This document shows, in pieces, positions 46,201 through 55,675 of a stretch of DNA of 64,000 nucleotides. The notes beneath the pieces were generated by a model. The model saw nothing but the letters and a program-made list of their open reading frames with translations, did not search any database and was not told the origin of the DNA. This DNA is from Thaumatotibia leucotreta (taxonomy: Eukaryota; Arthropoda; Insecta; Lepidoptera; Tortricidae): contig JALPQI010001050.1 of NCBI GenBank assembly GCA_025490895.1, positions 62,001 through 126,000 on the forward strand, given 5' to 3'. Positions within the stretch are counted from its first letter, which is position 1; the number at the start of each line of letters is the position of its first letter. Position numbers and translations under genes: made by a program.

Positions 46201-47010
46201 CTTTATACAATATATTGTGTGTGTCAACCTCGTAAGGAGTTTTTGCATAAATCAGTGGACCAATTGCACTTGCATGTTAAGTAGATGTAAGCGAGCCTTC
46301 GACTCGAGTAGGAATACTGATCTATTGTCAGGCGAGGATCGCTCTTGCACCACCTTTTAGCTCTAGAACTATATCAATATTTGTCTGTAAGATGCATGAG
46401 TCCGTATTTTAGATAACAATATGTTTTCCCGATGATATTGCTTTATTTTTTGTAATCAATACAATTTTCGCAAATAGCAGTTTTTGGCAAAAAATGTGTA
46501 CATTTACTTTAAAAACTTATTTACTTCATAGGACAACTATGAAGTAAATAAGATGAGCCGTAGGTATATTTTTCCTGCTAATTAATTGTTTTGCTTTAGC
46601 TTCTTGCAAACAGAAATGAAGCTGAATTTAATTGACTTGGCATTTCCAGCTGGAAATTCCGTACCAGTCTAAATTACCCCTTTTCCCTATGTACTCAAAG
46701 CCCACAAAATTGCTCTTGTGGGCTTATTCTGTAGTATACACACACTTTTACGGAATGCATTTGCTAATGTACTTCCAACAAAACCAACAAGTCAAAAGCT
46801 CTGGATAAACTCAAAAGTCTTTGAAAACGGCTGCAAAGCAAACTGCCTTTAAAGAAAAATACAATAAAAAGCATTGAAAATATGCAGAAAAGCTTCAATT
46901 TATTACATAGGTACGTCTAGTGACTGTTGTACCTGCACCAATAGTACATTAGTGTACCAAGGGCGGTAAGTAAAGGATTACGAACAAGAAGAGTCTGTTA
47001 TAAGTTCGAT
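43271..47010. other. Long unassigned AT-rich stretch
   Basis: About 3.7 kb without an identifiable gene. It holds a perfect 15-bp-arm hairpin at 46516-46552 (CTTATTTACTTCATA). Frames at 44662-44901, 45301-45552 and 45662-46128 show no known domain. Confidence 0.4.
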
Positions 47011-47140
47011 GACGCCGCAGGCGGAGGGCTTTAATGACTCGCGTTCGTAATTCATTTGCAGCCCATGATACATTAGTACATTGTGCATCAAGGGAGGTAA
47101 TACTAACTCGAGTCATTAAAAGCCCTCCGCCTACGGCGTC
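47011..47140. repeat. Inverted repeat around GCGGAGGGCTTT
   Basis: The left arm 47011-47041 (GACGCCGCAGGCGGAGGGCT...) is the near-exact reverse complement of 47109-47140, separated by about 67 bp. The surrounding GTACATTAGTGTACC / GTACATTGTGCATC blocks suggest a larger palindromic element from about 46935 to 47190. Confidence 0.65.
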
Positions 47141-47190
47141 GGACTTCTAACACTCTCATTAGTATTCCGCTTACCGACCGTGATGCATAC

Positions 47191-48072
47191 AATGTTTTTC
47201 ATCACACTTGCCGACAAAAAAATATTTCTTAAGACAAAATATTATTAAATTGACGTACTGATATTTCTATAACTCCCTAGGGAATTTCACTTTTCTATTA
47301 CTCTCGCTATGTATGCAAACAATGGCGCGCTTAGACAGCAAGTGTGATGAAAACAATGTTAATCATCACATTTGCGAGGAAATATGTAAACTTGTAAGGC
47401 AGAACATAATCTATTTATTGAAATTTTCGATGTCTTGGCAGTTTTTAATCTTCAGTGTTGCTTTGAGCAAGGTATAAATTGTCGAAAGTGAGGATAGTTT
47501 GTGTTTATCAGCCAGCTTCTTTTGGACCTTCCATGTGATAAAGTTGTCGTATGCAGCGTTCTATTTATCCTTCGATTTGGCAGGCAGTCAGTTTTCGCTT
47601 AGCATCTGAGTATCTACTATATTTAGCGGTGTTGCCGTAAGTTCTTCTTCGTACGGAGAAGTCGAAGAAGATATAATCGTGCTTTTACTTACTTAAATAT
47701 TGTTATGTGTAATTTTTTGTTCACTGAGAAAATTTGAAGTTAAGAAAACTTAAGTTGACAATCGGCGATGGCGCATATTTTGCTTTTTTACATTATCCAA
47801 ACCATAGACAATAATTCGTCTAAAAAATTTGATGATTAGTACCCGTATGCACTGATATTAGAAATATTAAATTAAATTGAAAAATGTTGGAAAGTAGTTC
47901 CTAAATATGCAAATAAGTATGTCTTGTTTAGATTTCAGTTTTATTTTATAACAGTATTCTGTAGTCCCGTAAAATATATGAAATAAAAAATACTTGTGAT
48001 ATTAAAACTATTCGTATTGAAATGAGTAGTAGGTACGAAAGTAGATGAGAGAAAAACTAATACGCCTATGGG
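47191..48072. other. Unassigned DNA left of the DIRS-type element
   Basis: No gene or repeat could be named. The last bases, CCTATGGG, are the left flank of the element. Confidence 0.4.
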
Positions 48073-48296
48073 GCATAATTAATGATAAAACGAACTTACC
48101 TGTACGTGAAGTTCTATCATAATTATGCGAGCTGCTCAATTCGAAGCGATTAATGTTCACATGTAGTAATGTTTCCAATTCACGGCCATTATCACGAATT
48201 ATTTAAAGACTATAATGCTAATCTGAAAGCAAAAAGGATTAATACACTCGATTCGACTAGTTCCGCTCTCTGGGCGTCCGCCATGTTTACCTCATT
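48073..48296 (-). repeat. DIRS terminal repeat, 3' end of the element
   Basis: Positions 48146-48296 form the 151-bp inverted repeat shared with 53357-53507. The outer 73 bp (48073-48145) belong only to this end and are copied, reverse-complemented, in the internal complementary region. The edge is set at GCATAAT, where matching to that region stops. Confidence 0.85.
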
Positions 48297-48378
48297 TAGT
48301 TTAAAGCTTGTATCCTGTACGGTAAGGCGCTGATTTTTTGCTTAAACCTGTGGGGGGGATTAAGGGTGGGATTATCTG

Positions 48379-48497
48379 TTAATCGCTTCGAATTGAGCAG
48401 CTCGCATAATTATGATAGAACTTCACGTACAGGTAAGTTCGTTTTATCATTAATTATGCTTTGCTGCTCAATTCTCGCGATTAATGTTCACATGTAG
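48379..48497 (-). repeat. DIRS internal complementary region (fused complements of both ends)
   Basis: Bases 48379-48459 are the exact reverse complement of 48073-48153, and 48453-48497 the exact reverse complement of 53487-53531. The two halves overlap at ATTATGC (48453-48459). In the DIRS1 model this region serves as template to restore and join both ends, giving a circle. Its place next to the 3' inverted repeat, downstream of gag, is as expected. Confidence 0.9.
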
Positions 48498-50335
48498 ATG
48501 TTCAAAGAAACAAAGTGAAAAATCAGCAAACTATATTAATGTTTACATATATTTTAAGTATGCGAATCATTTATTATAAATATAACTAAGGATATTAGCA
48601 ATTATCCATAATACTATTTATACTGCCTTATCAGTATAGCATTGCGACATAAAAACAGAATCTGAGTGTGCTTAGGACACATAATAATATTATGAATATT
48701 TAAAACAAATTGCCTGATAATATTGTAACAGCAATAAACATTTTATTAGTTATTCGCTATTAAGAATTGATCTGGCGTAGGTCTCATTTTGTAAAGGGAC
48801 TATTGCAGAACTTTGCAAGTGTGGAAGAGGATGCGCTCCGTCCTGTGGCTTTTCTTATTTAATTCATGCTGACTCCTAGCCGACTAGCCTTGAACTGTGT
48901 GAACTATACAGAGAAATGTGGGCTTCGCTTCGGTGGAGCATATCCTCTATCCAGTGACTAAGTGTCTTATAGATTCTGATATCATTATAGGTAAACAATC
49001 AGAATATATTTATATTATAATGTATATATATTTATATTATAATGAATAGAATAAATTTATTTTTGACATAGTTTGCACTCTGTGAGCAGTCACAAGTGCT
49101 AAAAGCGAAATCAGCTTCTTTGATAGTATCTCGAGGGTCAAACTTTCATTTGGAAATTAATTTTCTAAATAATAGATCAGATTCGGGTTGTAGACTCGAT
49201 GTAAATGGAACCTTCATAAATTTAGCAATTCTATCATCGTCTATGATATTTTTACCTCAAACAAATAATAGTGCTGATCTACAACAACTAAGACTACCGT
49301 ATTGGTATCTTGAATTGAACAGATTTGTGAAAAGGTACAATATATTTGGAAAAGATGCGACTATACAATCAATGATTGTGACAAAAAGCAAACCAAGCTT
49401 TATAATGTAAATTATATTGTTGACGGTAGTTGTAGTGCTTCCCGGATAATAGGTTGCATCCAGGGTTTTTGGGGACCTGTATGGGGCCCTGGAATCATCG
49501 GATATGAACAAGTCATGACTTAAAGAAAATAAATAATTTCGGATATCATTAATATTTTAACCATTGGGAGCTAGGGCTGAGTGAGCCAGGAGTGCACTAC
49601 TAAAATTCCTTGCTTAATGCAATTTCAATAGTCTGTTATTATTTTATTTAATGTATTTAGAATGACACTAAATGGTAGCGTGCCCCGGAAGATGGTAAAG
49701 TCCACCACCTCACTCATGTCATGGGGCCCGCAGTATACGACAATTGCCAGAAAACATCAACGGCGCCCAGAAATTGGCTATTTTTAAACTTCGCCTCAAA
49801 CGCTGGCTTATTATTAATTAATTTAATAAATTATAAATTGTATATTTGAATGACATAATCAAATGTGTCCTATATTTTGATGTGTAAACTGGCTTTGTGA
49901 ATAAATTACAGTATATGACTTATGGTGGGAATGCGTAGAAATATAATTAAGACTAGTGGACAGTAATAGCGTCAACACAATAAGCATATGGGTCAGCTCT
50001 CTAAGATATATATTTGTCTACGTTACCATTGGAATTACTTGTGAATATGTTATGCGATAATGTTATCGCTTGATTTACTATATGATGCAAAGATGAAAGG
50101 TTTTCTTTGCTCACAGTATTGCCATATTTCACGAGTGTCCTTGTTGAGGTGGGGGAATTTCACACTACTCATTTGGTTTATACAGGCGATATGGCAGTCG
50201 TGTTGTCAATGCGAAGCAAAAACAAAGCTGCTAGTAATTCTAAAATATTTGAATTTTGTTGTATAACACCAATTTAAATCTTCCTCTAATGTGTGAAACA
50301 TTGTAAAGCGCCTGTCAGCATTACCACCTGCCTGT
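48498..50335. other. DIRS interior without the expected polymerase genes
   Basis: I looked for reverse transcriptase, RNase H, adenine methyltransferase and tyrosine recombinase reading towards 48.5 kb on the minus strand and saw none. The plus frame at 49096-49410 (104 codons) has no recognised domain. A GTIAELCKCGRGCAPSCG translation at about 48796-48850 is cysteine-rich but too short to assign. An antisense LINE fragment occupies 49735-49925. Confidence 0.6.
49735..49925 (+). pseudogene. LINE 3' fragment inside the DIRS element, antisense to gag
   Basis: Plus-strand translation of about 49741-49821 gives RQLPENINGAQKLAIFKL, then RLKRWL, close to the LPxxIKxxxSLxxFKxxLKxWL ends of CR1/Jockey-like LINE polyproteins. 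A short 3' region with AATTATAAATTGTATATTTG follows. Only the C-terminus survives. Confidence 0.65.
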
Positions 50336-53260
50336 CTAGTGTCTCCGCTTGTAACGCGCACTCGGCCGAGCACGCGGCGGCGGCCGGCGCCTGCTGTACT
50401 CCGCTCTGCTCCTGTAGTGAGGAGGCGGCGAGGCTCCCGCAGACCGATGCGATGGACCCGGTCTCGTGTCTGGAGTCTGATAATTCGGCTGTGGGTGCTT
50501 CCAGTTAAAATTAAGTTGTGAATTTGTAGGTGTCGGATACTTAGTTACCGCTGATTTGGGTTTGTTGAACTGTAAATCCTGGCTCGATTTAGTAATCGCC
50601 TTAGTAGCTTTTAGCTTTTCAGGTAGATCTTCTCCGAACAGATTTTTATCTCGTTTTGACTCCTTCAGTGTATCTTTCATTTTATTACTAAGTGTCGAGA
50701 TAAGGAAATTTCGTCTCATTTTTGTATCTATATAGTGTGAATCACACAGCAAACGACAAGCGCCACTGACATGTTTTAGAACCTTTAGACTCGAATCCGA
50801 TTTATCATTGACTAGTATTTCCATAGACTTTACTAAGGCTGTCAAAGCTGTGCTAACTTGTCTTTGTCTAGCTGCCAATGAGGTATCTTTCTTTTGTAGG
50901 GCATCCGAAATTGCAGCTTTAACCTCAGCATTCAATACCGGGGCGCTGAAGAGTGGGCAGTTACCCGGAATGGGATATTCTTCAATCAACTTGTCCTTTT
51001 GATCTTTTTTGAGCCCATTTAGAAAAACGTCTTGTAACCTAGATGCGATATCATTATGGATATTTGGACCAATCGGTGAGTCTTCCTTAGGCGCCTCACC
51101 GAGCAGCGTAAGTATTTCCTCGTCCAAATGGGATATTTCTCCCACAATTACATCACTGTCATCGTTTTTACCTGGCGTGCACGGTTGTTGAGCATTATTT
51201 AATAGCTGGGTTTCATTTTGTAAATTTGTTGGTGGCGCATCATTATAAACGACTGATGGAGGCGAGATTTCAGCGTGTGGGATTTCAGCCTCATGGTAAG
51301 GGAGAGTATAGGGATGGTAGCCCGGATTTTCATACTCATTTTCCCAATGAGTTCGATTTTCGTAGTCTGAAATAAACAAATTTGCTACTTATTTTATTGT
51401 GAAGGTAATGATCCCAAGAATTTTTAGCATCACGCTTGGCACGTAGTATTATGATGTAGTATCAATTTGTTGTGAAGGTAATGATCCCAAAAATCATTCG
51501 CATCACGCTCGGTATGTATTATTATGTAGCATTATCTTGTTGTGAAGGTAATGATCCCGAAAATCATTCGCATCACTTTGGTGTGTACTATTCTGTAGTA
51601 TTATCTTGTTGTGAAGGTAATGATCCCGAAAATCATTCGCATCACTTTGGCAAGTACTATTATGTAGTATTATTCTGTTGAGAAGGTAATGATCCCGAAA
51701 ATCATTCTCATCACTTTGGCACGTACTATTATTTTAGTATTATTATGTTGTGAAGGTAATGATCCCAAAAATCATTCGCATCACTTTGGTACGTACTATT
51801 GTGTAGTATTATTCTGTTGTGAAGGTAATGATCCCGAAAATCATCCGCATCACGCTCGGTACGTATTATTATGTAGTATTATCTTGTTGTGAAGGTAATG
51901 ATCCCGAAAATCATTCGCATCACTTTGGTGTGTACTATTCTGTAGTATTATCTTGTTGTGAAGGTAATGATCCCGAAAATCATTCGCATCACTTTGGCAA
52001 GTACTATTATGTAGTATTATTCTGTTGAGAAGGTAATGATCCCGAAAATCATTCTCATCACTTTGGCACGTACTATTATTTTAGTATTATTCTGTTGTGA
52101 AGGTAATGATCCCGAAAACCATTCGCATCACTTTGGCACGTACTATTATGTAGTATTATTCTGTTGTGAAGGTAATGATCCCGAAAATCATTCGCATCAC
52201 TTTGGCACGTACTATTATGTTGTTTTATTCTGTTGTGAAGATAATGATCCCGAAAATCATTCGCATCACTTTGGTACGTACTATTGTGTAGTATTATTCT
52301 GTTGTGAAGGTAATGATCCCGAAAACCATTCGCATCACTTTGGCACGTACTATTATGTAGTATTATTCTGTTGTGAAGGTAATGATCCCGAAAATCAATC
52401 GCATCACTTTGGTACGTACTATTATGTAGTATTATTCTGTTGTGAAGGTAATGATCCCGAAAATCATTCGCATCATTTTGGCACGTACTATTATGTTGTT
52501 TTATTCTGTTGTGAAGGTAATGATCCCGAAAATCATTCGCATCACTTTGGTACGTATTATTATGTATATTATTCTGTTGTGAAGGTAATGACGTGTGGTG
52601 ACGGCAGTAAGAATACATTTGTTTGCCGTGTGGTGACGGCAGTAAGAATACATTTGTCACCACCCCATCTCTTCCCGCGGGTGTCGTAAGAATCGACTAA
52701 GGGATTGAAGTGTCGCTGACCATTCGTTGAAGTTTGATGATGGGCAGCAGCGTCATCAATGTCATCATAGTGGACACATTTGACATTACTGCGATCGCCA
52801 ATCCGCTTGCCCGGCGTGGTGATTATAGGCATGTACCTCCTAATGCGTCTATACGCTAATTTAATAGGAGAGGCCTACGTCCAGCAGTGGACTGAGATAG
52901 GCTGATGATGTATGATGTGTGAAGGTAATGATCCCAAAAATCATTCGCATCACGTTCGCCAATATATTATTCCGCAAGCATCGTTATATATTATCTTATT
53001 ACGAAATGCTTGTACACGCACAAGATAATGTATAGATGAAAAAATCAATTGACAGATTTTGCCATGAACAATGTATTTCGTAAGTAGCGCTTATGGGATT
53101 ATTGGTATGTAGTATACAACATACCTGATCTTGATTCAGAGCTGTACGAATCAGAACAATGGCGTCGGCGACGCCTACATATTTCTTTTTCCAATCTGCG
53201 TATTTTGTTTAGAATGTGGTCGTCACTATCTTTATCACGACGTGTACGTTTTCGTCCCAT
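50336..53260 (-). CDS. DIRS-type Gag, two exons (53260..53125 and 51366..50336)
   Basis: Exon 1 begins at ATG 53260 in a favourable AAACATGG context and encodes 45 codons: a basic MGRKRTRRD start and a short Leu/Ile heptad-like segment (ILNKIRRLEKEI). A consensus donor, CAG|GTATGT, follows. Exon 2 starts after TTTATTTCAG at 51367. The join is phase 1 and keeps frame (G|AC), giving about 388 residues. Exon 2 contains YPIPGNCPLFSAPVLNAEV, RRNFL and NLFGEDLPEKLKA, patterns I associate with DIRS Gag proteins, and ends in an Arg/Pro-rich tail suited to RNA binding. The stop is TAG at 50336-50338. Gag would coat the element's RNA. Exon 2's frame alone would have to start at TTG, which supports the spliced model. 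Splicing is inferred, not shown. Confidence 0.75.
51401..52590 (+). repeat. 69-bp minisatellite, 17 copies, in the gag intron
   Basis: The unit starts GAAGGTAATGATCCCGAAAA and includes CATTCGCATCACTTTGG and GTACTATTATGTAGTATTAT. Unit starts are 51401, 51474, 51544, 51613, 51682, 51752, 51821, 51891, 51960, 52029, 52099, 52168, 52237, 52306, 52375, 52444 and 52513, with a partial at 52581. A higher-order period of 347 bp (five units) is visible: 51474-51752 is repeated almost exactly at 51821-52099. Because the period is a multiple of three, long frames stay open on both strands (plus 52036-52689, minus 52076-52663); these are not genes. One more unit lies detached at 52918 beyond an insertion. 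Confidence 0.92.
52592..52917 (+). repeat. Dispersed repeat with RTE-like tail, copy 3, with 14-bp target duplication
   Basis: The insertion splits the minisatellite: TGTGAAGGTAATGA is present at 52578-52591 and again at 52918-52931, a 14-bp duplication typical of LINE-driven insertion. It carries the family blocks GATGGGCAGCAGCGTCATCA, GCGATCGCCAATCCGCTTGC and CAGCAGTGGACTGAGATAGG, and ends near GCTGATGATG. A 5' segment of about 37 bp (GTGTGGTGACGGCAGTAAG...) is tandemly repeated at 52593 and 52630. Confidence 0.8.
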
Positions 53261-53352
53261 GTTTAAAACACCTAGAGATGACTAACGATAGCCGGAAAAC
53301 TATAAGAAAAATTTTAAAAGGTTTTGACGTGTAACGGCCGTTGCACGAAAAC

Positions 53353-53357
53353 ACTGA
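53353..53357 (-). promoter_or_regulatory. Possible arthropod initiator TCAGT at the repeat edge
   Basis: Reading on the minus strand, TTCAGTG sits exactly where the perfect inverted repeat stops, about 93 bp upstream of the gag ATG. The other end has TTTAGT at this position. TCAGT is the consensus arthropod initiator, so transcription may start here. The match is only five bases. Confidence 0.35.
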
Positions 53358-53531
53358 ATGAGGTAAACATGGCGGACGCCCAGAGAGCGGAACTAGTCGA
53401 ATCGAGTGTATTAATCCTTTTTGCTTTCAGATTAGCATTATAGTCTTTAAATAATTCGTGATAATGGCCGTGAATTGGAAACATTACTACATGTGAACAT
53501 TAATCGCGAGAATTGAGCAGCAAAGCATAAT
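53357..53531 (-). repeat. DIRS terminal repeat, 5' end of the element
   Basis: 53357-53507 is the 151-bp inverted repeat identical to the complement of 48146-48296. The outer 24 bp (53508-53531) belong to this end only and are matched in the internal complementary region. The element edge is at GCATAAT (53525-53531). Confidence 0.85.
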
Positions 53532-54059
53532 ATAGCTCATTACGTCCAAGTATGCCTGCTTATAATAACACCTGATAAAAAGGTTATTATGGTGTTTGAA
53601 AAAAGTATTAGGCCCATTGGATTTACATTACAGCGCGAACTGCTGACACAAAACAAATAAAATAGTTGTGCAAACTCAAATATGGCTGAAGGGGCAACCC
53701 TATTTCAATTTCAGCTGACCCGCGCTCCTCACACGGCACTTTATTTTCCCCGTGCCAACCCTATGTGGTGCAAGTTAAGTAAACAAATCTGATGATTCAG
53801 TGTTTTTTTAATCCTTAATAGGGTACGAGTTATAGGTACCTTAATTGCATCGGCTTTGACCCATTTCAGAGACATATCTAACAGGGTTCAAAATTGTGGT
53901 AAATAAATATGTGTCACACAAAAACACTAATGTAGTCTGACCAGTAAATATTTAATATTCTTCGCATACTTCTAAGAAAGATTGGAATACAATGTTTTGT
54001 ATCTATTAATTTAAAAAATCAGTGTTTGTATTGATAGCAAATTCTGGCACTTTCCATAA
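53532..54059. other. Unassigned DNA right of the DIRS-type element
   Basis: Starts ATAGCTCATTACG, the right flank of the insertion. No gene or repeat is identifiable. Confidence 0.4.
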
Positions 54060-54365
54060 TATTATTTATTCTAAGGTAGCTGCCATAACCGTCACGATCC
54101 CGACAAAGTGATGCACGTAACAGGCATGATGACTGGCAAGTCAAATCAGCATCTTTTTTCGAACTTTGAAAATCAATATTATGGAATTTTATATGAAAAA
54201 CTCAAAAGTGACGTCACGTTTGGGTACTGCCAATGTATTGTGTCAATTTATTGAATAGAAGTTCTGAACAAAAATCACAACAATCTACATCTTAGTAATA
54301 ATTTCTTCGTGTATTATGTCGTGCATAGTGTTAAATAATTTATTCTAACTACAGTCATCATCCCT
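54060..54365 (+). repeat. Dispersed repeat shared with 57.3 kb
   Basis: GCATGATGACTGGCAAGTCA, CATCTTTTTTCGA, GTGACGTCACGTTTG and ACAGTCATCATCCCTAT occur in the same order at 57300-57585. The block TCTTAGTAATAATTTCTTCGTGTAT is also shared. The copies differ by indels. Family unknown; non-coding. Confidence 0.75.
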
Positions 54366-54374
54366 ATTGAAATG

Positions 54375-54515
54375 CACCTTCAGTATACTGCTAGGCCTCT
54401 CCTAGGTTACGGTACGGTACGGATGCATTGGGAGGCAACAACCACAATCGCTATGCTGGGGTGGCAAGGGCAGTACTGTCTCCACTATGATGACGTGGCT
54501 GACCATCATCAATCT
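54375..54515 (-). repeat. Dispersed repeat with RTE-like tail, divergent copy 4
   Basis: CTAGGCCTCTCCTAGG, GATGCATTGGGAGG, ACAATCGC and CCACTATGATGACGTGGCTG match the family in order, but with many changes. It directly follows the previous repeat. Confidence 0.6.
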
Positions 54516-55439
54516 TCAATTATTACAAATTTGGTGATTTATCTGTAAAGTAATAACGAGCATAAATGTATGTACCTACTGCAATTTTGTTTCTCCGACT
54601 ACCATTAGTATGGGACCGGATTGAAAATCAGCGCCTGGCACCACGGCCGGCCATACGCTGAGACTGTGGTACCTATCCTTTGCCCTTATTACGAGTACAA
54701 CTTTGTCCTAATTTACTTATTCTATTTTTTGTGTTGGTTTGTATAAATCATAGTTGTTTTTTAAAGACAATAACTGAGGCAATAAATAATTATTATTCTT
54801 GTTCTTATTATTTTTTACACCATGTTAATAAACCAACAAGCTCCAAATATTGGATAAATAACTTCTAATGTTTGTGGTTAAAATCCGTAACACAACACGA
54901 CTATGTCCAAAAATTTTTATAATGATGCCATACCTACCTACAATCACCAAAAATACGAATTTTTGGATAATTTTGACAAACGGCGTGAGTCGAATCCGCT
55001 ACAATCTTGCGTCTTCCACCACCAAACCAAGTGTGAAATAAGAATTTATTATTGGGCCGCTCAGCTGGGTCTTCCTATTGGTTCACCGGCACGGGGTGGA
55101 TACGCGGCCTGCGTTGATACATGGAACCCTTTTCACTTTTAAAGCTGAACCCGTATATTTTTATTAGCGGTTCATTATTCTTTGTGTCCGGTCTGGACCG
55201 CATTACCAGAGAAGGCGGGAAATTAATATTGTATTTAGTGGGACAAATCTAAACCTTGCGTCCTTTTTTACACCACACAGTGGAACGATAAGTACTGGAA
55301 CGAAGCCACCAGATGGTAAATAGCTACGTGTAGCCTGTAAGTCAACTCTATAGGTGTCACATGTGTATTTCCGGCTCTTTCATAAAAAGGAAGAATCACA
55401 CTATATATGGGCGCTTAATTACTTAAAGTCCATTCATCC
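54516..55439. other. Unassigned DNA
   Basis: The plus frames at 54680-54868 and 54903-55142 have no recognisable domain. I make no gene call. Confidence 0.35.
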
Positions 55440-55675
55440 TTATTAATTGTCCTATCTAGTAAACAACTTTTTAACCTAAAAGTACACTTTTACTGTTGTA
55501 AATAAACTGCTGTTTACTTGATTAAAAATTAAGCAATTTACTAATCACTACGGACGGACTGCACAAATACGGACTCAGGTATTTTCGTATACGCAAATAT
55601 GGCAGCTTACAACAGAAAACGTATACTTTTAAGTTAGAAAGTTGTTACTGTGTACTAGATAAGACAGCTAAGGAT
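55440..55675. mobile_element. Possible MITE with imperfect inverted ends
   Basis: TCCTATCTAGTAAACAACTT and TTTTACTGTTGTAA at the left pair imperfectly with TTACAACAGAAAACGTAT and TACTAGATAAGACAG at the right. The arms are about 60 bp with several mismatches and indels. Confidence 0.55.

Larger units (their letters stand above)
51367..53124 (-). other. Phase-1 intron of the DIRS gag, 1.76 kb
   Basis: Bounded by GTATGT (donor, reading down from 53124) and TTTATTTCAG (acceptor ending 51367). It contains a 69-bp minisatellite and a SINE-like insertion, which account for most of its length. Without them it would be roughly 250-300 bp. Confidence 0.7.
48073..53531 (-). mobile_element. DIRS-type retroelement, gag-only derivative, 5.46 kb
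   Basis: Read on the minus strand, the order is: 5' terminus, inverted repeat, two-exon gag, interior, internal complementary region, inverted repeat, 3' terminus. The inverted repeats 53357-53507 and 48146-48296 are perfect over 151 bp. The internal complementary region (48379-48497) is the exact reverse complement of the left outer 81 bp (48073-48153) joined to that of the right outer 45 bp (53487-53531), overlapping by GCATAAT. GCATAAT also ends both termini, with no longer target duplication. That combination is diagnostic of DIRS1-like elements, which integrate with a tyrosine recombinase via a circle. The usual RT/RNase H, methyltransferase and recombinase frames are absent: only 1.8 kb lies between gag and the complementary region and it has no matching frame. 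Confidence 0.85.

Noticed and set aside
48061..48500. Simple hairpin or MITE at 48.1-48.5 kb
   Set aside because: The local inversion is only one half of a larger pattern; the same internal region also matches the far terminus at 53.5 kb, which a MITE would not explain.
50293..50521. Plus-strand frames over the GC-rich end of the DIRS gag
   Set aside because: They are antisense shadows of the Arg/Pro-rich Gag C-terminus.
52036..52689. 217-codon plus frame and 195-codon minus frame with repeated peptides
   Set aside because: They are produced by a minisatellite whose 69-bp period is a multiple of three; both strands stay open and the repeat lies in an intron.
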